NCBI GenBank assembly: GCA_016169945.1
Contig: JADLSH010000395.1
Coordinates: forward strand, 6,352,001-6,416,000
From: Trachythela sp. YZ-2020
Taxonomy: Eukaryota > Cnidaria > Anthozoa > Malacalcyonacea > Clavulariidae
DNA: 64,000 nucleotides
Direction: 5' to 3'
A model generated the notes under the pieces. It searched no databases, was not told the DNA's origin, and saw only the letters and a list, made by a program, of their open reading frames with translations. How positions within the stretch are numbered: the first letter of the stretch is position 1; each line of letters begins with the position of its first letter. Positions 22,706 to 33,593 of the stretch are shown here, piece by piece. Made by a program: the position numbers and the translations under genes.

Positions 22706-25700
22706 ATGGACGATCTAAAACGCGCAAAGATAACTCGACGCGCTCAACGAGCACAAGCAACAAAGACGTGGAACAAAGGAGAAACGTTCATGAATGACGA
22801 GATCAACGAAACGAACATTCACCGACTACAAGTCGCACTACAGACATTCGACACGAAAATTGAACAATAGAGCGTTTTCACTTATCACGTGACAAATTCT
22901 AAAATCTAAACTACGAAAGCTACAAAGCTGGCTTTCTCACTTGTTTTCTAGATCGCTATTAAGAGTGCTCACCAAAATATTTGGGTTCATACAATTATTT
23001 CTCCGTGAGTTACGGAGTTTTGAAAAATACTTTTGCTGACGTCAGCATTATTTTCAAAGGCTGTTAAAACTATGTTATAGACACAATTTGGTTTTAAAAT
23101 ACTTGGTTAAGGTTAAGAAGTATTGTTTATCACCCTTAATAAGATTCAAAACATTTGGGTTAAAATTCGGCTTCATTTGAGCACTTGTTTTTTCTCCGCC
23201 ATATTGGTGTTCCAAAATGGCGTTGAGTTAGTACACCAACATGGCGCCTAAAATCAAATGCTAATATAAGGGCCATTGCAGAATCTTTAGATTATTTTTA
23301 AGTTTGGATTAGACATCGCCTCTTAACCTTACCAAGCATTTTAAAACCAAATAGTGTGTATAGCATAGTTTTAACAGCCTTTGAAAATAATGCTGACATC
23401 AGCAATAATATATTTCAAAACTCCATAACTCAGGGAGAAATAATTGTACGAACCCAAAATTTTTGGTGAACATTCTTAGTAACGACATACGGAAAATATA
23501 AAGCTTTGTAGCTTTAATTTATGAATTTTGTGACGTCATGTGCAAACGCTCTATTGAAAAAGCTCGACGAGAACATATCGTGTAAAATCGAGAGCGAGAA
23601 AGAACTGGTCAACTGGAAAGCGAGATCGTGGAGGCAGATGACTATCTAGGTGAGCTCATGGAAAAAAGGTACCGCATACAATTCTTTATTAGTTCTAATG
23701 AAACCGCTACCCCTAGTCATAGCAACGTGTTGTCTGGCACGCAAAACTATAATCAAGGAGAACACTCGTCCTCTCAAGGTCACAATAACTCACCGCAATT
23801 GAACGATTCGAGCGCACATAGACTACCTAAGTTAACCCTATAGCAATATTCAATGGGAATCCACTAAAATGGCAAACGTTTTGGGATTCGTACAAGGCCG
23901 CAGTTCATGACAACTCTACTTTGTGTGACATTCAAAGATTCGATTATCTAAAAGCGCATCTGGCGGAAGAAGCGGCTAGATCAATCGAGGGCTTACCCCT
24001 AACAGACACAAACTATGCACAGTCAGTCAAGATACTAGAAGAAAGATTTGGTCAACCTCATCAAATCACAAACGCACACATGCAAGCATTGTTAGACCTC
24101 CCGAACCCATCTGAGTCCGTAACTAGTCTACGTGGGTTTTACGACCGTATGGAAAATCACGTCCGAAGCCTTGAAGCTTTGGGGACAGCACAAGACTCCT
24201 ATGGTGATCTCCTAGTGCCTATTATCTTGAGTAAACTTCCGACCACAGTAAAGCACAATCTCATCCGAGAACATAGGACCACAGATTTAAATTTAGAACA
24301 ATTACGCAAAACTGTTTCGAAGGAAATTCTAATTCTTGAGGCAGGTGAAGAGACAAATAAACTTAACCATTTAAGTCAGTCATTTGACACCTTCCCTTCC
24401 ACTTCGAGCTTATTAACGAACGCGAGCCAATACAAAAAGCCTGGGGGGAATTTCAGCAACTCAAAGTTCAAAACATCTAACCCCTCTATACTGAAAGCAT
24501 GTACCTTCTGCAGGGGATCTCACAGACCGAACGATTGCACGGTAGTAAGTGACCCGGCTGCACGAAAACAAGGCGAACTTGTGTTTCAACTGCCTTAACA
24601 ACCATCGCGTGTCACGGTGTAAATCCAAGAACCGCTGCAGGCAATGTCACCAGAAACATCACACAAGTCTTTGTCTAGGAACTAAGTACCCAGTCATCAG
24701 TTAAGAGAGTCGATGTTGCTACCGTACATTTACAAACAGACACTGGTGAAAATATCCCAATTCAAGTCGTAATTGTCCCGGTGATTGCTATACCACAAAA
24801 GAACCATATTACCACCGACGTACACGACCTACCTTACCTTAAAGACCTCAAGCTAGCTCATCCCGTTACCAGTGATGACCAATTCAAGATATCACTCCTC
24901 ATTGGTGCAGACCACTATTGGGACGTTGTAGAAGACAAGATTATTCGAGGATCCGGACCTACCGCCGCCAAATAAAAGATTGGCTACCTGCTGTCTGGAC
25001 CAACTGCCACCCATTGTTCCGCATCAGAACTCAGTGCTACTATCCTCAAGGCTATCGTTACCACAGAACGAGACGAAGAAACCCTAGAACGGTTCTGGAA
25101 CTTGGAATCCATAGGCATTCTACCGAATGAAACCGAAGAAGAAGAAAGATAATTCGTCAAAGATTACCAAAATTCCTCAATTCACCTTGAAAATGAACGC
25201 TACAGTGCAAAGTTGCCCTGGAAACCTAATCACCCATCACTTCCCACCAATGAAAGAATAGCAAGGGGACGAACCCGCTCCACAGTACGACGGCTGGCCT
25301 CAGATCCCGAAAAACTGAGAACATACGCCCAAATCATTACCGAACAAGAACAACGTCGATTTATCGAGAAAATTCCACATTCTGGAAAGATCCAAAACAG
25401 ATGTCACTACCTTCCACATCATGCTGTCTTGAAAGACTCCTCCACCACACCACTTCGTGTCGTCTTTGACTGCAGCTGCAAGCCAAACGATAGTCAACCA
25501 AGCTTGAATGATTGTCTTACTACCGGTCCTCCTCTCTTAAACGACCTCACCGCCATCCTCATTCGATTCCGCCTCTACCGCTACGCCTTGACTGCCGATA
25601 TAGAGAAAGCATTTCTCCACATAATCCTAAATGAGGAAGATCGAGATGCTACACGATTCTTCTGGTTATCAGACCCAAAGGACCCAGAAAGCCGATTCGA

Positions 25701-26690
25701 CGTCTATCGTGTTTGGTACATCTTGTTTGGTGGATCATGCTCGCCGTTTATTCTTAATGCAATGATCAAGAAGCACCTGGACAGTATTGATCACCCAGTC
25801 GCTGAGAAAATGAAGACCGATATTTATGTTGACAACTTAGCCACTGGCTCCGACAATGCAGACGAAACATCGACGTTTCACGAACGATCAAGGCTCATAA
25901 TGTCACCTGCCGGCTTCAACCTAAGATCGTGGAATTCCAACAACCCCACGGTTCGTGCATCAGCCGTAGACCAAGGTCTTCAAGACAAAGATCCAGCAAC
26001 AAAAGTGCTCGGGCTTCGATGGAACACCAACACTGACACACTCAAATTCCAGCAGCGACAACCACCCAACAACACTAACAATATCACCACAAAAAGAGAA
26101 GTTCTTCGCAAATCTTCTAAGATCTATGACCCACTCGGAATCATAACCCCAGTAACCATCCGAGCCAAGATACTTATGCAAGAACTGTGGAAAGAAGGCT
26201 ACAGTTGGGACGAACCTCTACCACAAGAGCTCCAGGAGAAATGGTTGACCCTCTCTAACGATTTACAAACCACTTCACAAACTGAAATTCCTCGTCGTTA
26301 TTTCCTGTCTTCATCAACATGGCCTCCCAACACTTCCCTCCACGTATTTGTCGACGCCAGTGTCAAAGCTTATGGCGCAGTCGCATACATTACTAATGGG
26401 CACGAAACAGCATTAGTTATGGCCAAGTCCCGAGTTGCACCACTCAAGAAACTCACTTTACCACAGCTCGAGTTAATGGCAGCCGTACTTGGTGCAAGAT
26501 TGTCTTCATATCTCCAAACCCATCTACAAGTGTCCAACGTTTATCTCTGGTCAGATAGTCAAATAGTCCTCTACTGGTTGTCTTCCAAGAAATAATTGAA
26601 GCGATTCGTCCTCAACCGCGTTACAGAAATCCAGTCAACCACAAAGAACGCCTCGTGGAGCTACTCTTTGCTTACCACAGCCACGTACTA
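22706..26690 (+). pseudogene. BEL/Pao LTR retrotransposon, decayed and interrupted
   Basis: Gag-like region from an ATG at 22706. It is cut by an inserted hAT-like element (22868-23553), resumes to a frame break near 23843, and continues in another frame to 24598. That part is a DUF1759-like Gag domain with a degenerate CCHC segment (CTFCRGSHRPNDC). A broken protease-like stretch follows, then a long frame (25213-26595) with BEL-type reverse transcriptase (RVVFDCS, TADIEKAFLHI, FFWL) and the start of RNase H (FVDAS, LPQLELMAA, LWSDS). The catalytic box reads YVDN at about 25827-25838 instead of YVDD. RNase H stops at 26595, and integrase and 3' LTR are absent, replaced by a LINE 3' end. Certainly non-functional as it stands. 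Confidence 0.92.
22868..23553. mobile_element. hAT-like element nested in the BEL/Pao gag
   Basis: Inverted ends TAGAGCGTTTTCACTTATCA and complement of TGTGCAAACGCTCTA. Flanking octamers TTGAACAA (22860-22867) and TTGAAAAA (23554-23561) match at 7 of 8 positions. The interior is itself a long imperfect palindrome (TTTCTCCGTGAGTTACGGAG against CTCCATAACTCAGGGAGAAA). 686 bases, non-coding. It must be younger than the BEL copy it splits. Confidence 0.8.
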
Positions 26691-26999
26691 ATAGCATGAA
26701 AAAAAGTTTCATGTTTGACGGGGCACACATTTGGAACTCTTTACCAAATGAAATTAGGGAGAGCAACTCCCTCATGTCTTTTGAAACTAAAATCACCACT
26801 CACATTTTTGAATGACATAGAGATTTGTAAATAGATATGTTTCACTATACGTTTTTCTATACCTTATATTCTTGTACCTATATAACCTTTTGTAATCTTA
26901 TTATCGTACACGCCCCTTGTGGAAATCAGCCTATAGGTTGACAATGGTTAGCGTGTTTAAATAAAGTTTTTCTATCTATCTATCTATCTATCTATCTAC
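26690..26999 (+). mobile_element. CR1/L2-like LINE 3' end with TATC tail
   Basis: Begins in the last codons of a reverse transcriptase frame (GAHIWNSLPNEIR, then stop at about 26813). A 3' UTR follows, ending AATAAAGTTTTTC and a (TATC)n tail at 26972-26998. This is a 5'-truncated copy joined to the broken 3' side of the BEL/Pao element. Confidence 0.85.
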
Positions 27000-27000
27000 C

Positions 27001-27364
27001 ATTTAAGGTGCGCGGAATTAAAACTTCTCGAAAATATCGCATTCAGGGTGCGATGATCTGGAGTAGTGAATACTCAGGATGTGAAGTCCTTTCCACCAGT
27101 GGTGTGGCTGAAGCCAATAATCATACTATTGGGTTTTGGGTAGCTATGTGGTTCCGGGGCCTTGCTGCCTTGGAAAATTTTGCATTTTGGGAGTTCAGAG
27201 TGGCCATTTCCTGCATTTTCAGAGTGAAATTCTTGCAAACAGAACAACCAAGTTAGTTGTGTAAGAAAATCCTATTTCTATGAATTTGAAGAGTATTTTA
27301 TTTTCCACACTTGCTTCCTTTTCCTCCTTCCCACAGTTTCCTTATTTTGTTTTTAGGGTCAATT
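27001..27364. repeat. dispersed repeat fragment
   Basis: Contains CAGTGGTGTGGCTGAAGCC, a hAT-like end. A stretch near 27187-27255 (TTCAGAGTG, ATTCTTGCAA, CAGAACAAC) is also found near 60945-61010 inside a Harbinger-like element. No coding potential recognised. Confidence 0.45.
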
Positions 27365-27722
27365 TCTTAGGGTCACGGGTGGCAGATGCGGTTAGCGCGC
27401 TGTCTCTTACCTCTGAGTTAAGCTGGCTATACAGCAGGTCGAGGGCGCATGGATTTACTCAGGTTGGGTAACGTCAGTGCGCTTGATTGAACGCATGTAA
27501 GTTGAGATTGGTTGGTTCTCTCCTGTGCTTCGAGGGTTTTTCTCCGGGTACTCTCGCTAAAGAAAACGATCGCAAAAGGTCGATCGCGCGACATTTTGCA
27601 CTGAATGGAAATCAGCCTTTAGGCACTAACCACTAAGTAACCCTCGGAACCTTTGTTGCAAAACCTGTTAAGGCTTTCCGTCCACCTCAGAGTGATAAAC
27701 TATTAAACTAAACTAAACTAAA
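27365..27722 (+). mobile_element. tRNA-derived SINE, family B, near full length
   Basis: Head GGTCACGGGTGGCAGATGCG, GTTAGCGCGCTG and CCTCTGAGTTAAG, then a CTTCGAGGGTTTTTCTCCGG central motif. The 3' part GGAAATCAGCCT is shared with the 3' UTR of the LINE at 26690-26999, and the tail is (AAACT)n. A 3' end shared with a LINE is how SINEs usually borrow LINE machinery. Confidence 0.8.
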
Positions 27723-28877
27723 CCCCTGATTCGTTTATGTAACAGTAATTATATACTCCCCTGTTTTCCTGTACTTTCTAAAAGAAAATTGCAGATAAAT
27801 GATGGATAAATATAAACTCCTAAAATTCAAAACAGTCTTTAGCCTTTTTAGTTTTCTTTTCAACTTTCGTTTGGCCATAGAGTAAAAGTTTGGCTGTTGG
27901 TCCCAGGCCCCCTGACGCAGAATCATGCGCATTGCTTCGATCACGTTCCTTTCCGCACCGCCACATCGATTGATTCGATCAGATCATCCTCGTGGTTTAG
28001 AAACAGACAGAGTTTGTTGTTTTCTAGCCAATAACGCCCAGATATTTGGTTCAAAATATACAATTTATGTTCATGAAAGTATCGAGTGGTACATAACAAT
28101 TTAGGTAAGCAGTCGGTTTGTCTTTCTTGGCGAAACATGTATGAATAATAGAGATACCCAGAATAGTGAATTGTATGAGAATATCTTTAATTATAATTGA
28201 TTTTCTATTCAATGCGTTGCTACGATTGTACTCAATGGCGGTCAAACCGTCCAGAAATGTATGTTTGTAAGAATTAGTGTTAATATATGTTAAAATGTTA
28301 AAGTTTTATATTACTTTCAAGATTTTCAAATATATGTCGTGGTTTGTTATAATTTTTTTTAAGTGCTGATTGTTGAAGTAGCAAGGAGTTTTAATAGAAA
28401 GGCTTGACAGAAATTTTGAGCATGATTTTAGATTTGTTAAAATCTCATTGTTTCTTACATTCTTAAATTGGGTCATTCCAGAAAAAATCCTCAAATTTGT
28501 GCTGTCCAGAAAGGGATTCCAATTTTATCTGTGCGGCAGGTGGGATGATAAACATGTGTTTTATCTTTCCACATTTCCATACAAATATAACAGCCAGAAT
28601 GAAACCTGACTGGAAAGTTTGGAAATCGTGCAACCGAGATTTTGAATAGTAAGTATACAGAGAAATCAAAATTGCGTGCCCGATATCTCGGTTGTGCGAT
28701 ACAAACTTTCCAGAGTGGAATCCCATCTATAAATAAGCTCTAAAGGAACTTATATCTCTTGACTTGAGCTTGATGATCAGACTAATTGCAGCACAAGACT
28801 GCTTGGTTCCAAAGGTAATCTATTCCTTCTGCTAATTTGTTCTAGAATATTTATTATTTCTTACAGAATAATCCAGT
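27723..28877. other. upstream region of BTF3
   Basis: No coding exon recognised. A splice acceptor TTTCTTACAG at 28857-28866 sits 11 bases before the BTF3 ATG. At least one non-coding 5' exon must therefore lie upstream, but I could not place it. Positions 28560-28720 contain an inverted repeat around CTGGAAAGTTTG. Confidence 0.45.
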
Positions 28878-31800
28878 ATGAATCCAGATAAATTAAACAA
28901 ACTACAGAATCAAGTTCGAATAGGAGGAAAGGTAAGTCTAGTCATTGCACCATGAAACACACTGATAAGCAATTCCATGATTATTTAACTGGGATAATCC
29001 CTCTCAAATTTTTACAGCAAATGGCAATTGGCCACTCAGAACACTTTACTACAGTATATTTGTATTGATTATTTAATTACAGTCGATTTCAACTAACTTT
29101 TCGCTAAATTGTCCTGAACTTCGTTTTGAATTTATTCGTTGCGAAGTTCAAAAGCTCATAGTGAAATTCACAAGCAAGTTTGTAAACAAAGCTTCTGATT
29201 GGCTAGTAGAGAAAATACAGCCAATCAAATGCTCAGTTTACAAACCAGTTTGAGATTATGAATTTTTGAACTTCACAATGAATTTGCAAAGTTCGAAATG
29301 AAGTTCGGAATATTTTAGTGAAAAGTTAGTTGAAATCGACTGTAAATTGTGATTGAGGGACAAATAATTGTGTCACAAACTGCCACTAAAGTCTAAAATA
29401 TCTACCATCATGTTTTTGTTTATGACTAGAGATGAGCCGATATTAAAAAGAGCTGATTTCCGATACCGATTCAGAGTCCGAATTAGCGCTTCGCAAATTG
29501 CGAAGTGATTTAAATATTGCGAAAGTTGCGAAGCTCATTTAGCGATGCTTGATATCCAGCTGTTTTCCGTTTCACTGGAATGTCTCAGACATTCGTGCAA
29601 AGTATCTCTCACGTTTTATGACCGCGGCGTGTTTCTCAGACATTGGAATGTCTCAGTCACTCAGACATTCGAGTCCTGCGTGTTAACACAGAATAAGTAT
29701 ATACCAGAAGTGTAACTTCTAGGGCTTTCGTGTCCTCAAATTTCCTAAAATGTACACGTCATGCACACGCCATCGTGCTTGCTTGTAAGATGGCAACGTT
29801 TGATAGCGTCATCACGAACAAGTTTTCTATCAGTGTTTTGCATTTTCTCGCGGCCTTTTCTGCCATTTTAGTGGCCGACAAATCACTGTGTGTGAACGTA
29901 CCTTTAGGGTAGACATCACAGCTTTCAACTCGCGAGATGGCTTCGATAATCACTTGTCACGCATCGCCGATATGTTTATACAAAGGTGAGAGCATGCATA
30001 TTTTTAGAGTTTTAACACTGAAGAGTGAAAACTGAAGCTTAATTTTAGAACTCGTGTTTAGAACAGAGCTGGAAGAAGAGGACGAAAGTGAAGAATGCGA
30101 TGAATTGTAAAATAAAATAGTACAAAGCCTTAAAAAATTATTAAACATTACTGTTAGATATCAAATTACCTTTAGATATTAATTATTAAACATTACCTTT
30201 CGTTTTCGTTTTTGTCTTTATCCAACTCGAAATGACTACAAGCATGTTCTAAAGGCCGTAGCAAAATCACCGCATGCGTGCACATCCGTTTTATGGATGT
30301 TCTAAAAATTTGTGAGGGGGGTCCTAAAATGTGTATTCTAACGAGATAATTTTTCAAGTTTTTTAGCGATAATTCGGACCCTGCGATTGTTCAAGAGCCG
30401 ATACATGCCCACCATCGGCCGATAAATCGAAGAAAAAAAACGATGATTGGTTTACCTGATACTCACGTTTTGTCGAATTGTCATTTTAATAGTGTTTTAC
30501 TCAACTTAACTTGCAATGATCTATTTTTGAGCACAGCAAAAGTACAATACAAACAGAAAATAGGCAAGTATTACCAACACTGTGGATGCTTCCTCTCGCC
30601 CGAAATAACGTGTCACGTTTTCGCGTCAAAAATTCAGGGATGCAACTGACCGATCAGATAGTGAATGGCAATTGGCCGATGGCTGTTTCTCGTAGTAGTA
30701 GCCGTTTCTCGGCTCTGCTGATGTTTTGCCGATGATCGGCTCATCTCTATTTATGACTATTAATAAACAAAATTTTGAGGGCAATTGGGTTGACTTTCCA
30801 AATGATTGCTTTATGTAAAACTCGCCTGTGATTACATGTGGATTTGACTCAGCATTCTCTCGAAAAAATCTTATGATATTCACATTTATAGGGTACTCCT
30901 CGCAGAAAAAAGAAGGTTGTACATAAAACAGCAACTACAGATGACAAAAGATTACAAAATTCATTGAAGAAACTTGCAGTTAACACAATCCCTGGTATTG
31001 AAGAGGTATAAATAAATAAATTATATAGTTATATTGTTTTTGACCAAACTGAGTCAATTGAGGGTGCACAATAGTGTTTGCAGGACACAAGATGGAACAC
31101 GTACAGAAATGGCCTGTTGTAGGAAAATTGGAATGAGCACTATTGTGGACCCTCTTAGTTTGTTAGTTCACAATGTAAATTAGTTTTAAGACATTTACAA
31201 ACTAGAGGGCACTCAAAGACTGCATACCTCTGCCAGCGAAAGTCAAGTATTCATGCATAAATTATACTGTATGCATAATTATGCATTCAGTTCTTTTCAG
31301 CCTGGGAAAGCAAGATAAATTTGTGTAAAGTTGTCATCCAGTTTTAATCAAAATTGAACCAAAATTTGATAGATAGATGGCTATTAGCTCCACAAGTTTC
31401 CATATTAAACTGTTTGATAGTTTTTGAGTTATCCTGCTGACACACACAAACTGAGGTGATAACATAACCTCCTGGCAGAGGTAATTACAAATGACAATAT
31501 ATGCTGTCATTGTATCTTGAGTCCTTGGCTTTTAGTTTTATAACAATGTTGAAATTTTCATATTCTTTAGGTTAACATGATAAAAGATGATGGCAATGTG
31601 ATTCATTTCTTAAATCCTAAAGGTACAAAAAATAATTGTATAATAATGTTCTATGGTACTGTATTCAAAATCAAGGATGTTCTGGCATCTGAAAAAACAC
31701 CATTGAATTTTTTAAAGTAAGAATTTTTTACAAAACAATTTATGCATAATTTATAGTATTCAATAAAAAGTATGTTTTTTCTCAATAATATAGTTCAAGC

Positions 31801-33557
31801 CTCACTTCAAGCTAATACATTTGCTGTCCAAGGTCATGCTGAGACTAAACGTGAGTACCTTGCACAAAAGATTTTTACACTTATCTTGCAATTTACTTGG
31901 TGTAAATCATTATGCATATATTTGTCCTTTGCTTTCAGCTCTAAGCGATTTGCTGCCTGGAATATATAATCAACTGGTGAGATTTGCAATGACCTGTTTT
32001 AGAAAGGTATAAACTGTTTTAAGATTAGTGAGGTTCAATCAATAATTTTGTTTCATTTTATCATGCTTTAGGATCTAACAAATCTTCCAACTAAAATGCC
32101 AGTCGGTAAGTGATTAACAGTAGACTGTCAGTTCTATGTAACATTGGTAGTTAATTTGTGTAATATACAGTAGTTCTATTTAATTCTAGGAATGTGCCGG
32201 ATCTGGATACCGGTATCCGGCAAAATATAGACATCTGGCACTATCCGGTATCCGGTAATATTTTGCCAGATATTTCCTGGATAGTACTGGAAGTTTTATT
32301 GGAACCATAAAACTTAGAATATATTTCACTTGTCTTTTTTTGCATTAAGAAATTGTGAAACATGGACAATTACTGGACATGTGATGCATTAAAACGAAAT
32401 TACAAAAAGGTTTTTCGTGATGTAAACTGCTCTCTGGTGTATATATTGTCCACTGACCGCCGTGCTACAGAAATTTATGTATATTATAGGGATAAAGCAC
32501 ATACTAAATAAACAATGGACTATTTATAGGCGGAAATCAGTAAAGTTGGTCAAGTGGCACCATTAGAATCCGGTATCCGGTTATTATCTGGTTGTCATTT
32601 TCCCAGGACTGGTATCCGGTACCATACTACCATCTGGTATCCGGCAAAGCAGTATCCGGCACATCCCTATTTAATTCCACCACATACTGTAGCCAATTAA
32701 ATGCACTAGAATAGAAATTGTACTGTATAAGAACATCATGTCTGTAGATTATATTTTTGTGGAGGTAGCCAAGCTGGCACAGCCCCATAACTCCAGGCTT
32801 AGATAACTAGCTCCACATGATTTTTGGAGTTGTTAGCCAGCAATTCCAGGTTTAGAAAGCTAGCACCACTGTTGCCACATGATTTTTGAAGTTGGCATAA
32901 TTCAACTAAGATTTGATGTTCTGAAGCACACATTTTGAATTTGGAGTTAGCCCCTTAGACTATGGAGGTACCATCGCTCCATGGCTCACTCACTTTTGCA
33001 GCCATGAAGAACATTTCCTAAAAAATTAGCCCAATAAACTGCAAATTTAAGGTGAATCAGGATTCGTTATCTGTGAATAAAATTGTGTGGTGTTATGAGT
33101 TGATCATTGAGATGAATGAAATGGGCTTTTGTTCTGTATTAGCTATATTTGAAACTTACTCTTTCATTTTGTTTGCAGTGCCTCCCAGTGATATCTCCGC
33201 TCTAGATGATGCTGATGATGAAGTACCAGGTAAAATGCATATAAATGCAGAACAAACTGATGTACATTGTTTAATACTCAGTGTTGGAAGATTCCACCAA
33301 GTGCAACAGAAGGTGTAGCCTGCGCCACAGATGCCCACCTTTAAATATTTGGGTATTACGGGCATCTGTGCAGATTTGTGCCATTTATTATTAATTTCAT
33401 AGTGTTGAAGAAATTAAATTAATGCAGAAAAATATTTTCAGAAGTGATGAATGATGTACAGTTTTGATCAACTCTTTCTGGCTAAAACTGGCTTTAGTCG
33501 ACCAAAATAGAAATACTTGATTAACTGGCAATGTGCCCAGATGCGCCCTACTTTAGT

Positions 33558-33593
<36 letters not shown>

